Below are positions 5,500 to 12,548 of a stretch of 13,295 nt of DNA, piece by piece. The notes beneath the pieces are model-generated. The model searched no databases. It worked only from the letters and a program-made list of their open reading frames with translations, and was not told the origin of the DNA. Position 1 is the stretch's first letter; each line of letters opens with the position of its first letter. A program made the position numbers and the translations under genes. This DNA comes from JBBSEZ01 sp038239195 (GTDB taxonomy: Bacteria; Planctomycetota; Planctomycetia; Gemmatales; Gemmataceae), in contig JBBSEZ010000276.1 of assembly GCA_038239195.1 (NCBI GenBank), positions 1 through 13,295 of the forward strand. Reading direction: 5' to 3'.

Positions 5500-6222
5500 A
5501 TGAACTCGATGCGACTCGTCGGCGTGCTGCTGCTGCTCGTCCTGGCCTCGGGGGGGGTTGGCGCTCCTTCCGCGCCTGCCAAGAAATCGCCGAAAGAGGC
5601 GCTGCAAGCGTTTCAGGACCTGATCGGCACCTGGCGCGGGACGGGGGAGCCCTATGGCTCGCGCGAGGAGAAGCTCAAGGGCTTCTGGCAGGAGAAGATC
5701 GCCTGGCAGTGGCAGTTCAAGAAGGGCGACGTCTGGCTGACCGCCGCCTTCGCCAAGGGCAAGCACTTCACCAAGGCCGACCTGCGCTACCTCCCCGAGC
5801 GCGACGTCTACCAGCTCAAGGCCACCACCGCCGCCAAAGAGGAGGTCGTCTTCGAGGGCAAGTACGCGAAGCCGCGCCTCACGCTGGAGCGCATCGACGC
5901 GAAGACGAAGCAGGTCGATCGCCTGGTGTTCAGCTTCCTGCACTCCAACCGCTACCTCTATCGCTTCGAGTCGCGCCCGGTCGATCACACCGCGTTCAAG
6001 CAGGTCTATCAAGTGGGCGCCACCAAGGAGGGCGTGGCCTTCGCGAGCGAGGAGGACGGCAGGCCCGAGTGCATCGTCAGCGGCGGGCTGGGCACGATGA
6101 CGGTGATGCACCTGGGCAAGACCTATCACGTCTGCTGCACCGGCTGCCGCGATGCGTTCAACGACGAGCCGGCCAAGTACATCCGGGAGTTCGAGGCGCG
6201 GGCGAAGGCGAAGAAGAAATGA
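5500..6222 (+). CDS. Secreted hypothetical protein with C-terminal TRASH/YHS-like metal-binding motif
   Basis: A 240-aa protein with an N-terminal signal peptide: MNSMRL, then a hydrophobic run VGVLLLLVLASGGVG (7-21), with cleavage probably near Ala22-Ala27. Residues 34-185 hold a body beginning ALQAFQDLIGTWRGTGEP, whose 'IGTWRG' start and alternating strands suggest a lipocalin-like beta barrel; no named family is assigned with certainty. The C-terminus has Cys191, 20 residues, Cys212, three residues, Cys216 (an extra Cys is 213), which fits the TRASH pattern C-x19-22-C-x3-C, followed by RDAFNDEPAKYI as in YHS-type heavy-metal-binding modules. ATG 5500 is close to GAAGGG (5491-5496) and GGAG (5486-5489); ATG 5509 is an alternative. 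It follows the kinase across the tandem repeats and converges on the large kinase. Binding of copper or another soft metal is inferred from the motif. Confidence 0.8.
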   Translation: MNSMRLVGVLLLLVLASGGVGAPSAPAKKSPKEALQAFQDLIGTWRGTGEPYGSREEKLKGFWQEKIAWQWQFKKGDVWLTAAFAKGKHFTKADLRYLPERDVYQLKATTAAKEEVVFEGKYAKPRLTLERIDAKTKQVDRLVFSFLHSNRYLYRFESRPVDHTAFKQVYQVGATKEGVAFASEEDGRPECIVSGGLGTMTVMHLGKTYHVCCTGCRDAFNDEPAKYIREFEARAKAKKK

Positions 6223-6303
6223 GGGACGAGGGCCGCGCCGCGCGGTTGGTAGCGTTTCTTTGCTCCGGCGCAAGCAAGCCGAGGGGCCCCCCCACAAGCG
6301 CCC

Positions 6304-9300
6304 TCACGGCAAAGGCAAGTCCCGGAACGTGAAGGGCAGTTCCGTCCGCAGCCGCCGGAAGCTGACCAGGGTCAGTTTGCTGGCCGGCCCCGCGCTTCCC
6401 GTGGCAGTAAAGTCTACCCAGCCGTGCCAGCGGGGCGGCGGGCCCTCTCTGCCCAGGGCCAGGGCGGCCCAGGGAATCGCCCCCGGGAAACCGGCCTGGG
6501 GGTGCCCGCCCAGCACGGCCGCTGACCTGTCCAGCGCCCCGGGCGGGGCCGCGACGGCCATCAGGTTGCTGGCGACCATCCGATAAGGCCGCCCCTGGCT
6601 GTCGGTCATCTCGAGGCGCACTTCCTTGCGCTGGCCTGGCCTGTCCCGGTCGGCCGGGAAGTACCACCGCTGTTGCCCCGGGCCCTGAGACAGCCCCCGC
6701 CCTTCCAGCCGGAGGAAGAGCCGGGCCCACCCCGGCCTGTGAGTCGCCTGGAGAACGAGCACGCTCAGCCCGCCTTCGCCCTTCGCCGCGCCGCCCCGGA
6801 ATGGCGCCAGCGGCCCGATCGCCAGCAATTGCTGCCGGCCGACCATCACCTCGACCGGCAGCACGGACTTCATCTCCTGGAGCCGTTTGCCAGGCCGGTC
6901 GGACAGCAGGAACGACGCCTCCACTCGCTCGAAGGATGGTGCGAGCCCGGGGGCGCCTGTGCGGGCAGAAGGGAGAAGGGCCGGCGCCGGTAGCAGGGGC
7001 TCGCCGCGCTCGTCTTTGGCCTCGCTGACGCGGAAGTCGCCCAGCCCCAATAGAGCAGACCGGGGCTCGCTCAGCCGGCCCAGATGCACGTCCAGGCGCT
7101 CGCCGGACCGGGCAACACGGTCGGCGAGGTGCAGGCTCCGGTGGCGGTTCAGCGAGGCCATCTCCAGGCGGAACGGCCCGGCGTACGCGACCGCGCCCCC
7201 GGGCGGAAGGGCCCCCTCGCGCAACCGCAAGGCGCCGCCTTCGAACTCATAGGCCAGGCCGCCGGCCCGGCAGAGGCGGTCCAGCGCCTCCCAAAAGGGA
7301 ACGTTGTTCAGGTGCAACGTGACGCGCCTGGGCACGCCGCCTGCAAGGCCCGGCGCGTACCGCAACGGGATGGCGGATTGCCGGGCCAGCGCCTCGACGG
7401 CGTCGGCGAGGGGGGCGTCCGTCAGCTTCAGGCCGACGAGGCGGGGGGCCACGGCCCGGGCCACCTCGATCTGGTCCCTGACGTCCCCGGCCCGACGGCG
7501 GACTTCGGCCTTCGGGTGGGCGGCGGCCTTTGAAAGGGCCCCCAGGGCAGGCGGGCCCACCTCCACCAGAGATCGGGCCGCCCGGTCTCTAAGCCGGGCC
7601 TCGCCCGCCCCGAGCTCCTCGATCCAGCCAGCCACCTGGGCCGGCGGGGCGGGGCGGTTCCCGGTGGCCGTCGCCAGCGGAACGACGGGCACCGGCAGCG
7701 GCGACGGGGCCCCGGCCTCGCTCAGGAGGACCTCCACCGTCATGGGTGGGGCGGGCCGGGGCGCGGGCGCCGGCGGATAAGGCTGCCGCTCCCAGTCCAG
7801 GCGCATGTCCGCCAACTGCCGGCGGACGGCCCGCAAGTCCCAGACGTGCAGGGACTGGCTATCGTTGTTGCCGGTGATCAACTGCGTGCCGTCCGGGCCG
7901 AAGCGATTCCACGTGCGACCGCGCGTCGGCCCTTCCAGCCGGGCCAGGTCGAGCCCGGTGCCGGGATCGACCAGGCGCACCGCCCCGGTGCCTGCCTCGA
8001 CGGCCAGCATCTTCCCGTCGGGTGAGAAGTCGTGTCCGCTGCTCGCCCCGCCAACCCGGGGGCCGGGCGCCCAGGAGCCGACATGCCACAGGCGGCAACC
8101 GCCGGCGCCCGTGGCCAGCCACTTCCCGTCCGGGCTGAAGGTGACGGTGCCCAGGTCGCCCTTCAGGAACAGCTCCTTGACGAGCTTGCCAGTCTCGGCC
8201 TCCCACACTTTCACCCCGAAATGGCCGTGGCTCGCCATCGCGGCCCAGCGGCCGTCGGGGCTGATCGCGGCCTGGCGCACGTCCTGGTGCGGGACGAGCC
8301 GGACAGGACGGTCCGGCCTGTCCAGGTGGAAGACCAGTCCGCCGTTGAACTGCCCGAGGGCCAGCACCCGCTTGTCCCGGCTGACGGAGACCATCAGTGG
8401 CATGCCCCCAAGGGGGAGGCGTTGCGGGGGCCCGACTCGCAGGTGCCCGGCCGGCCCTGCCCCCGGGCGCAGAGGCCAGCGGAACAGGCCCGCCGTCCCG
8501 TACGTCCACAGGTCGCCGCCGCGGCCGAACCAGGTCGCGGTGGTCCACCCCAGGGGGACGAAGGCAAGCTCCTCGCCGGTGGACAGGCCCCACAGCCCGA
8601 GGCCGCCCCTCATGCCGACGGCCAGCAAGCGCCCGTCTTCCGGGCGGATGGCGGCGGCGTAGTAGGACTCCTTCCCGGCCGCCGGGTTGCGCACCAACGT
8701 CCGGCACTCCCGCCCGGGGGCGACCTCCCAGAGGCGCAGGCGCGTACCGACCACCTCGTAAGCCAGCAGGCGGTCGTCCGCGGCGAACCGGGAGAAATGG
8801 AAGCGGCCCGGCATGCTGAGCAACTGCTGCCCGGTGCGCGGGTGCCAGGCCCGCAGCATGCCTGACCATCCCACGCTGAAGAGCAAATCGCCGCCGTTGT
8901 TGAAGGCCACCACCGGCCCGCCGCCGATTTCGTCCTTCAGCACCACGCCGGTCTTGCGCGTGGGAACGTCCCAAAGGTAGGTCCCGGACTCGCCCATGCC
9001 GGCGGTCGCCAGCGTCCTGCCGTCGGGGTGCCAGGCCAGCCAGGAGATTCGCTCCGGGTGCGTCAGCCGCGCGACCAGGGCCCCGGTCTGGAGGTTGTAG
9101 ACGTCGGCGGCCGCGAAGTTCCCGCCGGCGATGGCAAGTTGTGGCTTGCGGGGGTTGAAGGCCACGCGGTAGTGGTCGTCCGCCGGGACCACGAGCTCGC
9201 GGACGGTCCGGCGCGTGGCCAGATCGTGCAGGCGCAAACGGCCAGGGACGGGCGCGTACGCCAACTGCCGGCTGTCGGGGCTAAAGTCCCAGCCGTCCCG

Positions 9301-11130
9301 CACCTGATCGTCGAACACGACCAGCCGCTTCCCCACCTCCCAGACCTTGAGCCGCCCGGCCGCGAGCGGCCCACCCACGTGGTCCGAGGCGGCGACGAAA
9401 CGGCCGTCCGGGCTCAACTTCACGGTGCGGGGCCGGCGCGCCTTCCACCGCAGGCGGATCAGTTCCACGTCGCCCTCCACGAGGCGTATGCTGACCGTCC
9501 CCTTGTTGTCCAGGCGGGCGTAGCGCTCCAGGCGGGCGTCGAAATCGACGTCCACGGTGCCCTCGGGCCAGCCTTCCCACTCCCGGGCCACCCTCAGGTC
9601 GGGCAGGGCGAGGCAGGCGATGGCCTCATCGCGGAGCTTCGGGTCGATGCGAATCTTGGCGGCCTCGGCCAGCGCCTTGAGGCTGTCGAAGCGCTGCCCG
9701 GGCTGCCTGCTCCACCGTCCCGCCCGCGCCTGGTCCAGGTAGGATTGCCAGAGCTTGTCGGTCTTCTCGCGCTCCGCCCGCTCGGTGAGGGCGAGCTGGT
9801 CGCGCAGGCTCGTCTCGGCGCCCACGGCGCGGCTGAGGTTCCCCTCGGCGACGTCGCGCTGATGGCCCATCCAGACGGCCGCGACCGAGGCCCCGACGGC
9901 GCTGAGCACCAGCAGGAAGGCCACGGACGCCGCCATGCCGGCCACCACCCGGTTGCGCCGGCCCCAGCGCCACAGGCGCTCGGCGCTGGTCACCGGTCGG
10001 GCGTGGATCGGCTCGCCGCGGAGCCAGCGCTCGAGCTCCTCGGCCAGGGCCTCCGCCGACGGATAGCGCCGCGCCGGCTCCTTGTGCAAGCACTTCAGGC
10101 AGACCGTCTGGAGGTCGCGGCCCACGGCGGGGTTGATGGCCGTGGGCCGCGGCGGCTCCCGTTCCAGGACGGCGTGCAACGTCTCCAGGGGGGTGTCGCC
10201 CTTGAAGGGCGGCTGGCCGGTCAGCAACTCGTACAGGATGGCGCCCAGGGCGTAGACGTCGGCAACCGTGGTCAGCGCCTTCTGTCCGGCCGCCTGCTCG
10301 GGGGGCATGTAGCTCGGCGTCCCCACCACGGCCCCCGTCTGGGTCAGGTCGCTGTCCTGCCCCACTCGCTTGGCCAGGCCGAAGTCCGTCACGTGGGGCT
10401 CGCCCTGTTCGTCGAGCAGGACGTTGGCGGGCTTGAGGTCGCGGTGCAGGATGCCCCTCTCGTGCGCGTAGTGGACCGCCCGCGCCACCTTGGCCATCAG
10501 CCCGGCCGCGGCGCGCTGGTCGCGGGTGAAGCGGGGCAGGGCCTGGGCGAGGTTGCCGCCCTCGATGAACTTCATGCTGAAGTAATGCAGCCCCTCGTGT
10601 TCGCCGACCTCGTAGACGGGAACGATGTGCGGATGGTCCAGGTTGGCCACCGCCTCCGCCTCGGCGCGGAAGCGCGCCACGTCGGCCTCGGAGGCCAGTT
10701 GGCCCGCCAGGATCATCTTGAGGGCGACGACCCGGTTGAGGTTGAGCTGGCGGGCTCGGAACACCACGCCCATCCCGCCGCGCGCGATCTCTTCCAGCAA
10801 CTCGTAATCGCCGAAATAGCGGAGCTTGCTGTCCAGCATCGAGCCCGCCCCGCCTCCGGCGAGTGTGCCGCCCGTGGGAGAAAACTGCGCGGTCGCCCAC
10901 TGGTCTTTCGGGGTGGGTGGAGGGGCGGCCGGCCCCAGGGCCGCGGCCAGCCGCTCGAACCGGTCGCGGTCGGCGAAGAAGGCGGCGAGTTCGTCCGAAA
11001 GGTCGGGGTAGCGGGCGAGGAACTCTTGCCGGTCGGGGGGCCGGCCGGCATCGACGGCTTGCAGGTAAGCCGCGATGGCCTCGTTGACGCGGGCCTCTGG
11101 GCCGGACGAGCCCTGGGGGTCGCTCGACAT
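6304..11130 (-). CDS. Giant membrane Ser/Thr kinase with WD40 region, HEAT-like and STN-like C-terminal domains
   Basis: A 1608-aa kinase-sensor protein. Residues 11-66 form the short helical leader common before planctomycete kinases (AYLQAVDAGRPPDRQEFLARYPDL part). The kinase domain spans ~109-370: loop ARGGMG at 116-121, Lys138, HRDLKPAN at 229-236 with Asp231, DFG at 249-251, GTPSYMPPEQ at 270-279. A membrane helix lies at ~396-420, then a coiled-coil linker (425-470). Roughly 525-1100 is a WD40-like propeller region with repeated 'SPDGRxxA...xxVW' units. A Pro-rich hinge (1117-1165) leads to a HEAT-like helical segment (1166-1225), an STN/secretin-like segment (1232-1305, KLTDAPLADAVEALARQS...NNVPFWEALDRLCRAGGL in part) and a ~300-aa beta-rich tail. 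Everything after the helix should be outside the cytoplasm. It starts 3 nt after the sigma-factor gene ends, with its AGGAG inside that gene's last codons. No frameshift seen. Confidence 0.92.
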   Translation of the reverse strand: MSSDPQGSSGPEARVNEAIAAYLQAVDAGRPPDRQEFLARYPDLSDELAAFFADRDRFERLAAALGPAAPPPTPKDQWATAQFSPTGGTLAGGGAGSMLDSKLRYFGDYELLEEIARGGMGVVFRARQLNLNRVVALKMILAGQLASEADVARFRAEAEAVANLDHPHIVPVYEVGEHEGLHYFSMKFIEGGNLAQALPRFTRDQRAAAGLMAKVARAVHYAHERGILHRDLKPANVLLDEQGEPHVTDFGLAKRVGQDSDLTQTGAVVGTPSYMPPEQAAGQKALTTVADVYALGAILYELLTGQPPFKGDTPLETLHAVLEREPPRPTAINPAVGRDLQTVCLKCLHKEPARRYPSAEALAEELERWLRGEPIHARPVTSAERLWRWGRRNRVVAGMAASVAFLLVLSAVGASVAAVWMGHQRDVAEGNLSRAVGAETSLRDQLALTERAEREKTDKLWQSYLDQARAGRWSRQPGQRFDSLKALAEAAKIRIDPKLRDEAIACLALPDLRVAREWEGWPEGTVDVDFDARLERYARLDNKGTVSIRLVEGDVELIRLRWKARRPRTVKLSPDGRFVAASDHVGGPLAAGRLKVWEVGKRLVVFDDQVRDGWDFSPDSRQLAYAPVPGRLRLHDLATRRTVRELVVPADDHYRVAFNPRKPQLAIAGGNFAAADVYNLQTGALVARLTHPERISWLAWHPDGRTLATAGMGESGTYLWDVPTRKTGVVLKDEIGGGPVVAFNNGGDLLFSVGWSGMLRAWHPRTGQQLLSMPGRFHFSRFAADDRLLAYEVVGTRLRLWEVAPGRECRTLVRNPAAGKESYYAAAIRPEDGRLLAVGMRGGLGLWGLSTGEELAFVPLGWTTATWFGRGGDLWTYGTAGLFRWPLRPGAGPAGHLRVGPPQRLPLGGMPLMVSVSRDKRVLALGQFNGGLVFHLDRPDRPVRLVPHQDVRQAAISPDGRWAAMASHGHFGVKVWEAETGKLVKELFLKGDLGTVTFSPDGKWLATGAGGCRLWHVGSWAPGPRVGGASSGHDFSPDGKMLAVEAGTGAVRLVDPGTGLDLARLEGPTRGRTWNRFGPDGTQLITGNNDSQSLHVWDLRAVRRQLADMRLDWERQPYPPAPAPRPAPPMTVEVLLSEAGAPSPLPVPVVPLATATGNRPAPPAQVAGWIEELGAGEARLRDRAARSLVEVGPPALGALSKAAAHPKAEVRRRAGDVRDQIEVARAVAPRLVGLKLTDAPLADAVEALARQSAIPLRYAPGLAGGVPRRVTLHLNNVPFWEALDRLCRAGGLAYEFEGGALRLREGALPPGGAVAYAGPFRLEMASLNRHRSLHLADRVARSGERLDVHLGRLSEPRSALLGLGDFRVSEAKDERGEPLLPAPALLPSARTGAPGLAPSFERVEASFLLSDRPGKRLQEMKSVLPVEVMVGRQQLLAIGPLAPFRGGAAKGEGGLSVLVLQATHRPGWARLFLRLEGRGLSQGPGQQRWYFPADRDRPGQRKEVRLEMTDSQGRPYRMVASNLMAVAAPPGALDRSAAVLGGHPQAGFPGAIPWAALALGREGPPPRWHGWVDFTATGSAGPASKLTLVSFRRLRTELPFTFRDLPLP

Positions 11131-11133
11131 GCG

Positions 11134-11700
11134 TCACTCCTGGTCTGGAAACCGGGTACGTAGTTGTTGGAGCCCGCGCTTGAGCAGCCCGGCGACGGCG
11201 GTGGGGCTGCGACCCAGGTGCCGGGCGATTTCGGCCAGGGAGCAACCGCCCCAGTGCTGCAACACGAGGGCCTCCCGCTGGGCCTCCGGCAGGGCCGCCA
11301 ACGCCTCCGCCAGGCGCAGCGCCTGCTCGTCGCGCTCGGCCTGCTGGCTGGGCGAGGGCTGGTCCGCGGCCAGCCAGGCCGCGAGGCGGGCCGAGGACTG
11401 CGCCAGGGCGTCCTCCAGCGACTGTTCGCGGTCGAGGCAGCGCTTGCCGGCGCCAAACTTGCGCACCTCGTCCGCCAGGTTGTTGGCCAGGGCCCGCCTC
11501 AGCCAGGCTGCCTGCTGGGCCACGTCCAGCGCCTGGAAGTCCGGCAAGTCCCGGTGGGCCTCCAGCAACGTCTGCTGGACCACCCCGGACAGGTCCACGT
11601 TGCCGCGGAAGCGCGGGCCCAATTGCAGCCGGGCGAGGAGGCCGAGGTAGGCCCGGTAGCGCTCCAGGGCCTGCCCCCGCAGTTCGGCCTGGTGGTCCAC
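11134..11700 (-). CDS. ECF-type RNA polymerase sigma factor (planctomycete kinase-linked type)
   Basis: A 188-aa sigma-70 family protein with regions 2 and 4 only. Region 2 covers ~14-85 (ERYRAYLGLLARLQLGPRF, then VDLSGVVQQTLLEAHRDL and WLRRALANNLADEVRKFG), with the planctomycete 'VVQQTLLEAH' signature. After a linker at ~86-125, region 4 covers ~130-182, with LPEAQREALVLQHWGGCSLAEIARHLGRS in part, the -35-recognition helix-turn-helix. No anti-sigma gene is adjacent; instead the next gene is a membrane Ser/Thr kinase, so control by phosphorylation rather than by a classical anti-sigma factor is a reasonable inference for this family. The start is GTG (11700-11698), with GAGGGG 7 nt upstream; the N-terminus matches related proteins. 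A promoter candidate lies ~105 nt upstream. Target genes are unknown. Confidence 0.93.
   Translation of the reverse strand: MDHQAELRGQALERYRAYLGLLARLQLGPRFRGNVDLSGVVQQTLLEAHRDLPDFQALDVAQQAAWLRRALANNLADEVRKFGAGKRCLDREQSLEDALAQSSARLAAWLAADQPSPSQQAERDEQALRLAEALAALPEAQREALVLQHWGGCSLAEIARHLGRSPTAVAGLLKRGLQQLRTRFPDQE
11137..11141 (-). promoter_or_regulatory. Shine-Dalgarno of the large kinase, inside the end of the sigma-factor gene
   Basis: Minus-strand AGGAG (11141-11137) lies 6 nt before the kinase ATG (11130-11128). It overlaps the last sense codons of the sigma-factor gene, whose TGA is 11136-11134. This supports translational coupling and fixes the kinase start. Confidence 0.7.
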
Positions 11701-11805
11701 GATCTCGCCCCTCTAAAGGAAGAAGCGGAGAACGCCCGAGAAGTGGGCGCGCGGGAAGGAGGTTTTTTGTCCGAGGCCCTGGCGGCCCTGCGAAGGGACA
11801 GCCCC

Positions 11806-11834
11806 AAGATACCCGAAGGGGGCCCCGCCCTCAA
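11806..11834 (-). promoter_or_regulatory. Candidate sigma70-like promoter for the sigma factor-kinase operon
   Basis: On the minus strand TTGAGG (11834-11829), exactly 17 bp, then TATCTT (11811-11806). Each hexamer matches the consensus in four positions. Transcription would begin near 11799, leaving a leader of ~100 nt that contains a short hairpin (cgccc/gggcg around 11733-11749) and a run of six A residues (11762-11767 region, T on the plus strand). Confidence 0.5.
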
Positions 11835-11973
11835 GGGCCCGGAAGGAGGCGCACGGCGCGAGTCGGTCTGGGCGCGGGAAAAAGATGGACCTGCCATCGG
11901 CAGGCAGGGGGCCCCCTCATTCGCGCTCGTCCTGGAGCCTGACCAACCCCGCCTAGCCCTCGGGCCGGCCTCG

Positions 11974-12363
11974 ATGCTACAATCCCCACCGGGGACACGG
12001 AAGGAGGCGACACCGACACGAGAGGTCGAGGACGAGCTCTCGGCGCTGTGGGAGAGACTGTTCGTGGCCCAGCGGCAAAGCTTGAAGGGGGCTGGCTCTG
12101 ACTTGAACTGGGTCAGCCGGCGCGGCTCGTTACCCCCGAGGGGCCAGGGACCAGCAGACGTTACCGAGAAAGACCGGCAGCACCTGGCCGATGCGGAGGC
12201 CACGAGAGATTGGCACGCCGTCCTGCACTATCTTCGCGTCTGCGCGCCCGTGCTCGACGCGAACGACCTCGCGCGGAGGCGGGCGGGAGCGTATGCGGGT
12301 GTCGGTTTTCCCGAGTACGAGACGGTCTGCCGCGCGATGGTGGCAGGAGTGGCTCATCGCTAG
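11974..12363 (+). CDS. Hypothetical protein, start uncertain
   Basis: An open frame of up to 129 aa, not recognised. The second half (about 60-129) reads like a real helical protein: KDRQHLADAEATRDWHAVLHYL, then CAPVLDANDLARRRAGAYAGVG, loosely TPR-like. The N-terminal DELSALWERLFVAQRQSL also resembles leader segments of planctomycete kinases. Codon third positions are GC-rich but less so than in neighbouring genes. The start is a problem: ATG 11974 overlaps a promoter-like sequence and precedes a strong AAGGAGG (12001-12007), while no ATG, GTG or TTG lies 4-12 nt after that site in any frame; the next in-frame candidate is GTG 12064. A lost start codon, a non-standard start, or a decaying gene are all possible. 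It is divergent from the sigma-factor operon. Confidence 0.45.
   Translation: MLQSPPGTRKEATPTREVEDELSALWERLFVAQRQSLKGAGSDLNWVSRRGSLPPRGQGPADVTEKDRQHLADAEATRDWHAVLHYLRVCAPVLDANDLARRRAGAYAGVGFPEYETVCRAMVAGVAHR
11975..11983 (+). promoter_or_regulatory. Candidate extended -10 promoter for the downstream hypothetical gene
   Basis: TGCTACAAT fits the extended -10 pattern TGnTAnAAT. No good -35 is present, which extended -10 promoters tolerate. Transcription would start near 11990, and an AAGGAGG Shine-Dalgarno follows at 12001-12007. The ATG at 11974 overlaps this element and would then not be in the transcript. Confidence 0.4.
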
Positions 12364-12548
12364 GTCTTTTGTACCCGAGCGAGTCGAGGGGCTGTTGGGG
12401 ACGAATCGTTGGCCTACACTTGACGCCCTCCTCTCCGCGTCGCGGCTACACGGTTCCCTCGCGACGTTCCATACGCTATCTTTGCGCGGTCGGCTGTCCG
12501 TTGCGCGGACCAGGTGCGGACGCGAAACCACGGCCCCGAGGGCGTTCG

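Noticed and set aside
5329..6297. Minus-strand frame with duplicated GFPAGLGDGVSGWKAG peptide
   Set aside because: The peptide repeat is a translation of the palindromic DNA repeats, and the rest is antisense to the secreted protein.
6223..6303. Bidirectional terminator between the convergent secreted-protein and large-kinase genes
   Set aside because: Only a minor GC palindrome (ccgcg/cgcgg) and no T-tract are visible, so no terminator is called.
9028..11163. 711-aa open frame antisense to the large kinase
   Set aside because: The opposite strand encodes unmistakable kinase and WD40 motifs. Long antisense frames are expected from GC-rich third positions.
12419..12450. TTGACG followed by a weak -10 as promoter for the acyltransferase
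   Set aside because: No TATAAT-like hexamer at 16-18 bp; the best match needs a 20-bp spacer. The 12364-12548 spacer otherwise shows nothing convincing.
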